DNA of 20,391 bases from JBBDSV01 sp040904785 (GCA_040904785.1 JBBDSV010000081.1:1-20391); one strand, 5' to 3'; shown: positions 8,595-17,226, numbered from the stretch's first letter. Numbers and translations are program-made. Notes: generated by a model not told the origin, from the sequence alone.

Positions 8595-10490
8595 ATGGCG
8601 ATCTCCGACACACCGTTGCGCCCCGAACCGTCGAGCATTCCCGACGAGCCCGGGTGCTACCAGTTTCGTGATGCCGACGGCGTGATCCTGTACGTCGGGA
8701 AGGCGAAATCGCTGCGCGCACGTGTTTCGTCGTACTTTGCCGCTCCGGCGTCGCTGCCAACTCGTACGCGTGCCATGCTTGAAGCGGCCGCCGACGTCCA
8801 GTGGATCGTCGTGGATACTGAAACGGCGGCGTTGCATCTCGAATACACGCTCATCCAACGGCACCGGCCGCGCTTCAATATCCAGTACCGCGACGACAAG
8901 TCGTATCCCTATCTCGTGCTGACCACCTCCGAGACCGTCCCTCGCGTACGGGTGCAGCGCGGCCGGATCAAGCGGGAAGATCAGCGCTTCGGCCCGTATG
9001 CACACGCGCATGCGATTCGCGACACACTGGACTCTCTGCTTCCGATCTTTCCCGTCCGGACGTGCGCACCCGGTGTGTACGACCGGGCACAGCGCACCGG
9101 TCAGCCGTGTCTGCTCCACCACATCGGGCGTTGCGCCGCGCCGTGCACAGGCGAGATCGATATCGATGTCCACCGAGAACTCGTGGAACGACTCGCACGA
9201 TTTCTCCGAGGCGATAGCCGTGCGGTCCGCCAGCGACTCGAACAAGAAATGCAAACGGCCGCCGAACAGCAACACTTCGAACTTGCCGCGCGCCGCCGAG
9301 ATCAGATTGTCGCCGTACAACGTGTGCTCGAGCGGCAGCAGGTCGTCAGCGATCGGGAGGACGACTTCGATGTGGTGGGGGTGGACGACAGTGTCGATGA
9401 AGCCGCTGTCTACGTCCTCTTTGTCCGCAAGGGACGGCTCGTCGGTCAGAAGGGGATCATCGTCGACAAGGTGGAAGAGGTCTCCGTCGGTGCCATGCTG
9501 ACGTCGGTGCTGGTTGACGTCTATGCGTCGCGTGCCGATGAGATCCCGCCTTTGATCGTCGTCCCCGAGATGCCGGACGATGCCGACGTGCTCGTCGACC
9601 TGTTGCGCGAACAACGGCGCGAAATGAGCCGGCGACCCGGAAACATCGATCTGCGCATCCCGCAACGCGGGAGCAAACGAGCGCTGCTGGCTACAGCCGA
9701 AGCGAATGCGGCACAGACCCGGCAGCGCGCCCGCCTCAAGCGTGCCAACGACTTCGACAGCCGCAGTCGGGCGCTCGGTGAGCTCCAGCGCGCACTCAAC
9801 TTGCGCGAAGCGCCGTTTCGCATGGAGTGCTACGACATCTCGCATCTGGGCGGCACGGATGTCGTCGGCTCGATGGTGGTCTTCGAGGACGGGCTTCCAC
9901 GGCCGCGCGATTATCGACGGTTCAAATTGCGGGTCGACGCCAACGACGATTATGCCGCGATGGCCGAGGTCATCCGCCGTCGGTTTCACCGGCTCGGTGG
10001 CGGAGCCGACGCAGCGCGTTCAGATGCGGACGAGGCCTTCGCGCGCCGGCCGAATCTCGTGGTGATCGACGGTGGTCCCGGCCAGCTTCACGCGGCGCTC
10101 GGGTCCATCGGCGATATCGGTGTCGACGTCGATGTCGTCGCCCTCGCCAAGCGATTTGAAGAGGTCTGGCGACCGGATGTCGCCCAGCCCGTCCAGTTCG
10201 GCCGTGGCAGCGACGCCCGATATCTGCTGCAGCGGATTCGCGACGAAGCGCACCGATTCGCGATTCAACATCAGCGGCGTCGGCGACGCCGGCGCGTCAC
10301 GGCCTCGGTACTCGACGACGTGCCGGGCATCGGTCCGGCTCGACGCCGTGCGTTGTTGGATCGATTCGGATCGGCTGCGCGTGTCGCCGAAGCATCGATC
10401 GATGAACTCGCGACCACGGAAGGCATCTCTCGTACGCTTGCGACGACGGTGCGCGAGCACCTTGCGGCACACCACGAGGATGACCGATGA
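8595..10490 (+). CDS. uvrC: Excinuclease ABC subunit UvrC
   Basis: UvrC makes both incisions around a lesion held by UvrB. The 631-residue product has all expected parts: an N-terminal GIY-YIG nuclease domain (PGCYQF at 19-24, ILYVGKAKSL at 31-40, SSYF at 45-48); a cysteine group C157, C172, C180, C184 in the position proposed to hold an iron-sulfur cluster in E. coli UvrC; a UVR motif (about 222-250, QQHFELAARRRDQI) that binds UvrB; an RNase H-like endonuclease domain including MECYDISHLGG with D414, and VVIDGGPGQL; and C-terminal tandem helix-hairpin-helix motifs (about 571-625, DDVPGIGPARRRALL). ATG 8595 fits the family N-terminus; no Shine-Dalgarno is present. Its stop overlaps the rapZ start (ATGA). 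Confidence 0.97.
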   Translation: MAISDTPLRPEPSSIPDEPGCYQFRDADGVILYVGKAKSLRARVSSYFAAPASLPTRTRAMLEAAADVQWIVVDTETAALHLEYTLIQRHRPRFNIQYRDDKSYPYLVLTTSETVPRVRVQRGRIKREDQRFGPYAHAHAIRDTLDSLLPIFPVRTCAPGVYDRAQRTGQPCLLHHIGRCAAPCTGEIDIDVHRELVERLARFLRGDSRAVRQRLEQEMQTAAEQQHFELAARRRDQIVAVQRVLERQQVVSDREDDFDVVGVDDSVDEAAVYVLFVRKGRLVGQKGIIVDKVEEVSVGAMLTSVLVDVYASRADEIPPLIVVPEMPDDADVLVDLLREQRREMSRRPGNIDLRIPQRGSKRALLATAEANAAQTRQRARLKRANDFDSRSRALGELQRALNLREAPFRMECYDISHLGGTDVVGSMVVFEDGLPRPRDYRRFKLRVDANDDYAAMAEVIRRRFHRLGGGADAARSDADEAFARRPNLVVIDGGPGQLHAALGSIGDIGVDVDVVALAKRFEEVWRPDVAQPVQFGRGSDARYLLQRIRDEAHRFAIQHQRRRRRRRVTASVLDDVPGIGPARRRALLDRFGSAARVAEASIDELATTEGISRTLATTVREHLAAHHEDDR

Positions 10491-11365
10491 CGACTCCCGT
10501 ACGGCCGCAGGTCTTGGTCATCACCGGACTGTCCGGCGCTGGCAGATCGACCGTGTCGAACGCGATCGAGGACCTCGGATGGTTCGTGATCGACAATCTG
10601 CCACCTGCGTTCATTCCGCGCGTTGCCGAACTCGCGTTCGCCCCCGGCTCATCCATCGCCAAGCTTGCACTTGTCGCCGATGTTCGCGGCCGAGAGTTCT
10701 TCGACGCGCTTGTCGACAGCCTCGACGAACTGCGACGAGCAGACGTCGATCTGCGCATTGTGTTCCTTGAGGCCGAAGAAGATGTGCTCTTCCGGCGGTT
10801 CGAGGAGACACGCCGACGGCATCCTGCCGCAGACGGCGGCACCGTGCTCGACGGCATTCGGCACGAACGCGCGCAACTGCGTGAATTGCGGGGATTGGCA
10901 GACCTCATCGTTGACACGACTGCGATGAATGTGCACGAATTGCGGGACCGTGTTGTCGGGCTCGTCGATGACACGCGTGTCGCGCCATTGCGTGTGGACG
11001 TGTTGTCGTTCGGCTTCAAGCACGGCGCGCCGCGAGACGCTGACCTGCAGTTCGATGTTCGATTCCTTCCGAATCCTCACTGGGTGGAAGCGCTCCGTCC
11101 ATTGACCGGTCTTGACGATGCCGTGCGCGACTACGTCCTTGCGCAAGAACACGCGGGCCCGTTTCTTGATGCGCTGCGGAACCTGCTCGACGTCGCCATT
11201 CCCGGCTATGTGCAGGAAGGCAAGCGGTACCTGACGATTGCCATCGGATGCACCGGCGGCCGGCACCGCTCGGTGGCGATCGCGGAGTCTGTTGCCGCCC
11301 ATCTCCGCGGGCACACGAACCTTCCGGTGACCGTCCAGCATCGTGATATTGGAGCCGACATCTGA
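10487..11365 (+). CDS. rapZ: RapZ/YvcJ-family nucleotide-binding protein
   Basis: The 292-residue product has a P-loop kinase-like N-terminal domain with Walker A GLSGAGRST (14-22), in which Arg replaces the usual Lys, as I recall for actinobacterial homologues. DNLPP (36-40) and ADVRGRE (64-70) follow. The C-terminal domain has the family hallmarks SFGFKHG, DVRFLPNPHWV, LRPLTG, YVQEGKRYLTIAIGCTGG and HRSV (C255). In E. coli RapZ guides decay of the GlmZ small RNA and so controls glucosamine-6-phosphate synthase; in Gram-positive bacteria the homologue YvcJ binds nucleotides and its targets are less clear. ATG 10487 overlaps the uvrC stop by 4 nt, with GAGG at 10476-10479 7 nt upstream, which suggests coupled translation. 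Confidence 0.95.
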   Translation: MTTPVRPQVLVITGLSGAGRSTVSNAIEDLGWFVIDNLPPAFIPRVAELAFAPGSSIAKLALVADVRGREFFDALVDSLDELRRADVDLRIVFLEAEEDVLFRRFEETRRRHPAADGGTVLDGIRHERAQLRELRGLADLIVDTTAMNVHELRDRVVGLVDDTRVAPLRVDVLSFGFKHGAPRDADLQFDVRFLPNPHWVEALRPLTGLDDAVRDYVLAQEHAGPFLDALRNLLDVAIPGYVQEGKRYLTIAIGCTGGRHRSVAIAESVAAHLRGHTNLPVTVQHRDIGADI

Positions 11366-12279
11366 TGCGCGCCGTCGCGATCGGCGGAGGGCACGGCGCG
11401 TCACGCACGCTTGCTGCGCTGCGGACCCTGACAGATGAGGTGACCGCAATCGTGACGGTCGCCGACGATGGGGGATCGTCCGGCCGGCTCCGGCGAGAAC
11501 TCGGTGTCGTTCCACCGGGCGACCTGCGCATGGCGATCGCCGCCCTGGCACCGGATGAACCGTGGACCGATCTTATCGGGCACCGGTTTTCGGGCGGACA
11601 GCTTGCCGGGCACAGCTTGGGCAATCTGCTCCTCGTCGCCCTCATCGAGCGGTACGACGGGAACGTTGTCGCTGCGCTCGACGAGTTGTGCCGCCTGCTT
11701 GGAGCCACGGGCCGTGTCTTGCCGTGTACGGCGACGCCGGTGACCTTGCACGCCACGGGCGCGACGGGACAGATCGACGGACAGGCGGCAATCGCTGCAA
11801 CCGCCCGTCTTGACCGCGTCTGGCTCGAACCCGACGCACCACCCGCGACGCCCGAGGCACAAGACGCGCTGGCCGATGCCGATCTCGTTGTGATCGGACC
11901 CGGATCGCTCTACACCAGCCTCCTGCCGAACCTGCTCGTTCCCGGCATCACGGCCGCGTTGCAGAACTCGCGGGCCGTGACCGTGTTCGTCGCAAACCTG
12001 CGCGAACAGCTGGGCGAGACGGAAGGCATGACGCTCGGTGATCACCTGGCGGCGATTCGTGAGCACGTCGGCGACGTTGGCATCGATGTCATCGTCGTCC
12101 ACGATGGACCAATCGCCGACGGACATCCGATCGCTGTCGATCAGGACATGCGCGACGTCGACGCGCAGATCGTCACGGCGGACGTGTGGAAGCGGGATGA
12201 TCCGCACGGCGGCCATGATCCCGGCATCCTCGCCGGTGTATTGCGGCGCATGACGAACCGGATCGACCATGACCGATGA
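11365..12279 (+). CDS. yvcK: YvcK/GlmR/CuvA-family UDP-sugar-binding protein (CofD-like)
   Basis: The 304-residue product belongs to the CofD-like gluconeogenesis/cell-wall factor family. It shows GGGHGASR (7-14), DDGGSSGRLR (34-43), PPGDLR (50-55), GHSLGNLLL (82-90) and GPGSLYTSLLPNLLV (178-192). In Bacillus and mycobacteria this protein binds UDP-GlcNAc and supports peptidoglycan precursor synthesis on gluconeogenic carbon sources. It is cytosolic and has no signal peptide. ATG 11365 shares one base with the rapZ stop (TGATG), so translation is likely coupled. It overlaps whiA by 11 nt. The rapZ-yvcK-whiA order is widely conserved in Gram-positive bacteria and strengthens the call. Confidence 0.95.
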   Translation: MRAVAIGGGHGASRTLAALRTLTDEVTAIVTVADDGGSSGRLRRELGVVPPGDLRMAIAALAPDEPWTDLIGHRFSGGQLAGHSLGNLLLVALIERYDGNVVAALDELCRLLGATGRVLPCTATPVTLHATGATGQIDGQAAIAATARLDRVWLEPDAPPATPEAQDALADADLVVIGPGSLYTSLLPNLLVPGITAALQNSRAVTVFVANLREQLGETEGMTLGDHLAAIREHVGDVGIDVIVVHDGPIADGHPIAVDQDMRDVDAQIVTADVWKRDDPHGGHDPGILAGVLRRMTNRIDHDR

Positions 12280-13225
12280 GCGCATGCAGTTCACGGATGT
12301 CGTCCGGCAGGAGATCGCCCGTCAACCGCTCGGTCGTCTGGACAATGCTCGCGCCGAACTCGCTGGGATCGTCCGGGTCGCTGGAACACTCACCCTGACA
12401 CCAGGGAGTACACGCGTCCAGCTCGACATGCAATCTGGTTCCGGCGCAGTCGCGCGGCGGACCCACGCGCTCATCGAGCGCTGCCTCGAGTCGAGACCAG
12501 AACTTCTCGTTCGCGCGCCCGCGCGAGGGCGCGGTTCGAGCACGTTCCGCGTCCGTGTTTCGAGCGCGGGACGCAAACCGGCAGAGGTGCTTGGACTCGT
12601 CGACGCAACGGGACGCCTCCTCGACGGAAGTGTCGACGCGCTCGCTGATGCGGCACCGACGGCATGGCTGCGGGGTGCATTTCTCGCCGGTGGATCGGTA
12701 TCACACCCAGGGCGGCCGCCACACTTGGAATTGGTGTTCACGGACGCCGTTGTGGCGCAGGCGGCCGCGACACGGATCCGAATACTCACGAACGTGCGCG
12801 CGCACGTTGTTGCTGATCGCGCTCGTGCGCGACGGAGCCGAGTCGTGCTCAAGTCCGGCGCGGTGATCGGCGATCTCCTGGTTCGATTTGGAGCCGCGCA
12901 GGCGTTCCTCGCCTGGGACGACCGGCGTCTCCGCCATCAACTGCGTGCAGACGCGACACGTCTTGCCAATGCCGACACCGCCAACCTACGCCGTTCGATC
13001 GACGCTTCCGCCCGACAGGTACGCACCGTCGAACGGGCGGTGGCAACCGTCGGCTGGGATGCGTTCGATGAGGACCTGCGCGATGTCGCACTCGCGCGCC
13101 TCGCCAACCCGGCGTTGAGCCTGGCCGAGCTCGGCGAACTCCTCGATCCGCCCGTCGGAAAGTCGACGGTCCGGCGACGGCTGGACCGCATCGCCGCATT
13201 GGCGGGCCCGCCGCCGGCGTCATGA
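12269..13225 (+). CDS. whiA: DNA-binding protein WhiA
   Basis: WhiA is a regulator with a LAGLIDADG homing-endonuclease-like N-terminal domain and a C-terminal helix-turn-helix. In Streptomyces it is needed for sporulation septation, while non-sporulating Gram-positives use it in division-related functions. The 318-residue product shows the family core AWLRGAFLAGGSVSHPGRPPH, the segment GDLLVRFGAAQAFLAWDDRR, then RLANADTANLRRS, and the C-terminal helix-turn-helix (about 283-311, SLAELGELLDPPVGKSTVRR). ATG 12269 overlaps the end of yvcK; a second ATG at 12284 (MQFTDVVRQEIA) is a plausible shorter start. Nothing in the window shows sporulation. Confidence 0.95.
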   Translation: MTDERMQFTDVVRQEIARQPLGRLDNARAELAGIVRVAGTLTLTPGSTRVQLDMQSGSGAVARRTHALIERCLESRPELLVRAPARGRGSSTFRVRVSSAGRKPAEVLGLVDATGRLLDGSVDALADAAPTAWLRGAFLAGGSVSHPGRPPHLELVFTDAVVAQAAATRIRILTNVRAHVVADRARARRSRVVLKSGAVIGDLLVRFGAAQAFLAWDDRRLRHQLRADATRLANADTANLRRSIDASARQVRTVERAVATVGWDAFDEDLRDVALARLANPALSLAELGELLDPPVGKSTVRRRLDRIAALAGPPPAS

Positions 13226-13286
13226 TCTGGCGCCACCAGCGCGTTGCAGCAGCGCTCGCGGCACCGAGACGTCAGGTTGCCAATGG

Positions 13287-13292
13287 TAGGGT
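13287..13292 (+). promoter_or_regulatory. Candidate -10 element for the gap-pgk operon
   Basis: TAGGGT lies in the 115-bp gap between whiA and gap. A start site near 13299 would give a leader of about 42 nt carrying AGGAG at 13328-13332, 8 nt before the gap ATG. The spot where a -35 is expected shows no good match. This is the natural operon break between the repair/regulator block and the glycolytic block. Confidence 0.45.
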
Positions 13293-13340
13293 CGTGCCGC
13301 CCGCAACCGTGCGTACGCACCGCATCTAGGAGTCCCTCGC

Positions 13341-14345
13341 ATGACTGTTCGTGTCGCGATCAACGGATTCGGCAGGATCGGCCGCAACCTGTTCCGGTCG
13401 GCGCACAAGCACGGCGTCGACCTTGACTTCGTCGCCGTCAATGACCTCACTGACCCTTCGATGCTCGCACTCTTGTTGCGGTACGACAGCGTGCACGGTC
13501 GATTCGACGGAGTGGTCGAGACGTCTGACGATGGCCTGATCGTCGATGGCCACACCGTGCGGGTCTTGTCCGAACGCGATCCCGCCGCGCTGCCATGGGC
13601 GGACCTTGGTGTCGATGTCGTCGTCGAGTCGACCGGATTCTTCACCAAGCGTGACGACGCTGCCAAGCACCTGACGGCTGGTGCGAAGAAGGTCATCATC
13701 TCCGCGCCAGCGAAAGGTGAGGACAAGACCATCGTGCTCGGCGCGAACGAGGACGAGTACGACCCGGCAGTACACGACGTGGTGTCCATGGCATCTTGCA
13801 CCACCAATTCCGTCGTCCCGATGGCCAAGACACTGCACGAGGCATTCGGCATCGAGCAGGGCCTGATGACAACCGTGCACGCCTACACGGGCGATCAGCG
13901 ACTCCACGACGCGCCGCATTCGGATCCGCGACGAGCGCGTGCGGGAGCAGTATCGATCATTCCGACGACGACCGGTGCGGCCAAGGCCGCAGCGCTCGCC
14001 TTGCCGGAGCTGCAGGGCCGGCTCGACGGTCTCGCGCTTCGCGTGCCGATCCCCGACGGTTCGGTGACCGACCTGTCGCTCTTGCTCGAGCATGACGTCA
14101 CCGTTGACGACGTGAACTCGGCGATGCAGGCGGCCGCCGAGGGGCCGCTGCGCGGAATCATGGAATACTCAACCGATCCGATCGTGTCGATCGACATCGT
14201 TGGCAACCCCCACTCGTGCGTGTTCGACTCGCTCGCAACCATGGCCACCGGCCGACTTGTCAAGGTGCTCGGCTGGTACGACAACGAATGGGGCTACTCG
14301 ACGCGGCTGGCAGAGTTCACGCGACACGTCGGTGAGCGTCTGTGA
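13341..14345 (+). CDS. gap: Type I glyceraldehyde-3-phosphate dehydrogenase
   Basis: The enzyme oxidises glyceraldehyde 3-phosphate to 1,3-bisphosphoglycerate with NAD+. The 334-residue product has the Rossmann motif INGFGRIGR (7-15), NDLTD (34-38) whose acidic residues favour NAD+ over NADP+, the catalytic Cys in SCTTN (C153) and the catalytic His in TVHAYTGDQ (H180). The canonical SCTTNC is SCTTNS here, so the non-catalytic second Cys is Ser157. The C-terminal WYDNEWGYSTRL is intact. ATG 13341 has AGGAG 8 nt upstream. Its stop overlaps the pgk start (GTGA), the expected gap-pgk coupling. Confidence 0.97.
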   Translation: MTVRVAINGFGRIGRNLFRSAHKHGVDLDFVAVNDLTDPSMLALLLRYDSVHGRFDGVVETSDDGLIVDGHTVRVLSERDPAALPWADLGVDVVVESTGFFTKRDDAAKHLTAGAKKVIISAPAKGEDKTIVLGANEDEYDPAVHDVVSMASCTTNSVVPMAKTLHEAFGIEQGLMTTVHAYTGDQRLHDAPHSDPRRARAGAVSIIPTTTGAAKAAALALPELQGRLDGLALRVPIPDGSVTDLSLLLEHDVTVDDVNSAMQAAAEGPLRGIMEYSTDPIVSIDIVGNPHSCVFDSLATMATGRLVKVLGWYDNEWGYSTRLAEFTRHVGERL

Positions 14346-15544
14346 GCACACTGCTCGCCGGCGTCCGACGCCTGGACGATCTGTCACCAGCGGACGTGCG
14401 AGTGCTCGTTCGTTCCGACCTGAACGTGCCCCTACGAAACGGCGAGGTCGTCGACGAGCTGCGGATCACCGCGTCCGTGCCGACGCTTGCACGACTGCTC
14501 GACCTCGGCGCGCGTGTCATCGTCGCCTCCCACGTTGGCCGGCCGTCGGCGTACGGCGATCCCGCTACCTCCATCGCGCCCATCGCGGCCCGCCTCGGCG
14601 ATCATCTTGCGGCTCGCGTCCACGTCGCCGGTGATGTCGTCGGTCCCGACGCACAGTCACGCGTGGCGTCGCTCGGTGCCGGCGAGGTCCTCGTGCTTGA
14701 GAACCTTCGATGGGAGGCAGGCGAGACCGCAGGTGACGCGGCGTTCGCCGCCGAACTTGCCGATCTGTGCGACGTCTACGTAAACGACGCGTTCGGCGCG
14801 TCACATCGGGCGCACGCGTCGATTTCGGGCGTACCTCGCCTGCGGCCGGCGTATGCCGGCGATCTGCTCTTCGCGGAGATCGACGCACTCGGTCGCCTGC
14901 TCGACGATCCACCGCGTCCGTATGCGGCCGTGCTCGGGGGCGCAAAGGTCAGTGACAAGCTGGTCGTGTTGGAGAACCTCCTCTCGCGCGTGGATGTACT
15001 GGCTGTGGGCGGCGCGATGGCCTACACGTTTCTCGTCGCTGAAGGTTACGATGTCGGCGCTTCCCGTTTCGAGCGCGACCAAGTGCACCACGTCGGCGTC
15101 CTCGTCCGAGAAGCGCGGGCACGAGGCGTCGAAGTGCTCCTCCCGGATGACGCTGTCGTCGCGCCGGACTTTGATGAACATGCGCCCGCGACGGTGTGCT
15201 CCGTCAGTGAAATCCCTGCGGATCACGTCGGATTGGATATCGGCCCCAAGACCGCCGCGCGCTACGCGTCAGCCATCGCCGACGCTGCCAGTGTCTTCTG
15301 GAACGGACCGATGGGCGTCTTCGAGTGGGCATCGTTCTCACACGGCACGCGCACCGTTGCCGAAGCAATCGCCGCGTGCGCAGGATTCACCGTCGTCGGC
15401 GGTGGGGACTCCGCTGCGGCGGTGCGAGCATTCGGGCTCGATACGAAGATCGATCATGTGTCGACCGGCGGTGGCGCGTCGCTGGAGCTGCTCGAAGGCA
15501 AGGTCCTTCCGGGCATCGCCGCACTCCGTCAGCAACCGGCCTGA
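14342..15544 (+). CDS. pgk: Phosphoglycerate kinase
   Basis: It transfers phosphate from 1,3-bisphosphoglycerate to ADP, the first ATP-yielding step of glycolysis. The 400-residue monomeric enzyme is of usual length. Seen are the substrate loop RSDLNVP (24-30), SHVGRP (63-68; more often SHLGRP), LENLRWEAGE, NDAFGASHRAHAS, the nucleotide-side GGAKVSDK (199-206), NGPMGVFE (321-328) and GGGDSAAA (353-360). The GTG start at 14342 overlaps the gap stop by 4 nt. In many actinobacteria tpiA would follow directly; here a lipoprotein gene starts 29 bp after the pgk stop. Confidence 0.97.
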   Translation: MSTLLAGVRRLDDLSPADVRVLVRSDLNVPLRNGEVVDELRITASVPTLARLLDLGARVIVASHVGRPSAYGDPATSIAPIAARLGDHLAARVHVAGDVVGPDAQSRVASLGAGEVLVLENLRWEAGETAGDAAFAAELADLCDVYVNDAFGASHRAHASISGVPRLRPAYAGDLLFAEIDALGRLLDDPPRPYAAVLGGAKVSDKLVVLENLLSRVDVLAVGGAMAYTFLVAEGYDVGASRFERDQVHHVGVLVREARARGVEVLLPDDAVVAPDFDEHAPATVCSVSEIPADHVGLDIGPKTAARYASAIADAASVFWNGPMGVFEWASFSHGTRTVAEAIAACAGFTVVGGGDSAAAVRAFGLDTKIDHVSTGGGASLELLEGKVLPGIAALRQQPA

Positions 15545-15573
15545 TACGGCGCCAGGCGACAAGGGCGACTCGG

Positions 15574-17202
15574 GTGGATCGACGACTCACCGCACGGCTG
15601 ATCGCGACGATCGCGTTGCTCGCCGTCGGATGTCGCGCGACACCCGCTCCAGACCCGCAACCGGCACCGCCGCCGGACGACGGCATAACGCAGCCCGCTG
15701 ACGACGGGGGATCGGTCACCGTGTACGGCTGTCCGACCCGGACGCTGCTCCCGCAGGACAATCGCGACCTGTGTGGCGCGCGCATCATCACGCAGCTCTT
15801 CAGCGGGCTGGTCGAGCTCGATCCCGCGTCCGGAACTCCGCGACTGCTCGTCGCATCCTCGATCGAGACCGACGATGCCATGCACTGGACGATCGAGCTC
15901 GAGCGCGGTTGGAGCTTCCACGACGGGGAGGCGGTGACGGCACAGTCCTTCATCGATGCATGGAACTTCGCGGCTCATCCCGACAATGACCTGCGCAATG
16001 CCGAGTTCTTCAGTGACATCACCGGTTTTGACGCCGTCCAGGCAGGGCAAGCGGCGACGCTCGCGGGCCTGGAACGGATCGATAAACACACGTTTGCGGT
16101 GCATCTCGACCAACCGTTCGCGCCGTTCTTGTCCAAGCTCTCCGACCCAGCGTTCTTCCCCCTGCCGTCGATTGCCTACGAGGATCTGGCGATCTACGGG
16201 CGTCAGCCGATCGGCAACGGACGGTATGAGCTGCGCGAATACGACCCCGAACGGCATGCAATCCTGCAGCGTCACGAGGCGTGGACCGGTGCTGATCCAG
16301 GGATGCCCGAACGTGTCACCTTCCTGTTGTATTCCGGCGAGGCGGCCGTCGAAACCGCCTACCAGGATGTTCTCGCGGGCGCGCTCGACGTGCTCGACGA
16401 TGTTCCGCCGTCACGGCTGGACGACGTGGAAGACGACTTCGGTCCGCGTGTCGTGCGTACGCCGACTTCGGCGCTGACGTCGCTCGGATTCCCCCTTTAC
16501 AACGAGACGTTCGGTTCGCGGCCACAGCTGCGTCGCGCCTTCTCACTCGCTCTCGACCGCGAGGCGATCGTCAACGAGGTCTTTGCCGGCTCACAGCAAC
16601 CCGCCGATGCGCTCATACCACCGGTCCTGGACGCCCACCGGAGCGGAGCGTGTGATGCTTGTCGCTTCGACCCCGAAGAGGCACGCACGCTTCTGGCCGA
16701 TGCGGGTGGATGGCAGGGACCACTTGTCGTGCACTACAACAGCGGTGGTGGGCACGATGCGTGGATGCGCGCGATTGCCGACCAGTGGCGCACGACGCTT
16801 GGTATCGACGAAGTGATCTACCAGGCGCGCGAATTTCCGGCCTACATCAACCAGCTCGAGGACCGGGCAATGCACGGACCGTTCCGTGTGGCCTGGGCGT
16901 TGTCCTATCCGAGTCCCGAGTACGCGCTCGCTGAACCATTCCGCCAGGAGGGTGCGGCAAACTACACCGGCTACGGCAACCCATCATTCGACGAGGCGCT
17001 CGACCGCGCGGTTGCTTCGACCCCCGACGCATCCGTGGCGGCCTACCAGCAAGCGGAAGACTTCGTGCTCGACGATCTTCCGGTCATTCCTCTGTGGTTC
17101 TCGACCTCGACATCGGTCCATTCGTCTCGCGTCGACGACATCGTCGTTGATGCGACGTCGGTTCTTCGCGTCGACCGCCTTCGGGTGACCACGACACCCT
17201 GA
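15574..17202 (+). CDS. Family-5 (peptide/oligopeptide type) ABC transporter substrate-binding lipoprotein
   Basis: The 542-residue product starts with a signal sequence (DRRLTARLIATIALL) and lipobox LAVGC with C20 as lipid anchor, then a Pro/Asp-rich linker to about residue 46. The rest is the SBP family 5 fold (OppA/DppA/MppA type): ITQLFSGLVELDP, WTIELERGWSFHDGEAVTAQSF, QPIGNGRYELREYDP, RRAFSLALDREAIVNEVF, FDPEEARTLLADAGGW and a C-terminal LPVIPLWF. It would capture a peptide or similar solute outside the membrane; ligand unknown. GTG 15574 is chosen because AAGGG at 15561-15565 lies 8 nt upstream and the lipoprotein signal begins there. No permease or ATPase gene is in the window, so it is an orphan here, inserted between pgk and tpiA. 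Confidence 0.92.
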   Translation: MDRRLTARLIATIALLAVGCRATPAPDPQPAPPPDDGITQPADDGGSVTVYGCPTRTLLPQDNRDLCGARIITQLFSGLVELDPASGTPRLLVASSIETDDAMHWTIELERGWSFHDGEAVTAQSFIDAWNFAAHPDNDLRNAEFFSDITGFDAVQAGQAATLAGLERIDKHTFAVHLDQPFAPFLSKLSDPAFFPLPSIAYEDLAIYGRQPIGNGRYELREYDPERHAILQRHEAWTGADPGMPERVTFLLYSGEAAVETAYQDVLAGALDVLDDVPPSRLDDVEDDFGPRVVRTPTSALTSLGFPLYNETFGSRPQLRRAFSLALDREAIVNEVFAGSQQPADALIPPVLDAHRSGACDACRFDPEEARTLLADAGGWQGPLVVHYNSGGGHDAWMRAIADQWRTTLGIDEVIYQAREFPAYINQLEDRAMHGPFRVAWALSYPSPEYALAEPFRQEGAANYTGYGNPSFDEALDRAVASTPDASVAAYQQAEDFVLDDLPVIPLWFSTSTSVHSSRVDDIVVDATSVLRVDRLRVTTTP

Positions 17203-17226
17203 CGCCACCGAATCTCGAGCGACGAG

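Noticed and set aside
8217..9989. 590-codon open frame on the minus strand opposite uvrC and the start of the mscS-type gene
   Set aside because: It is fully opposite a complete, well-conserved uvrC. Long antisense frames are common in GC-rich genes, and the translation shows no recognisable domain.
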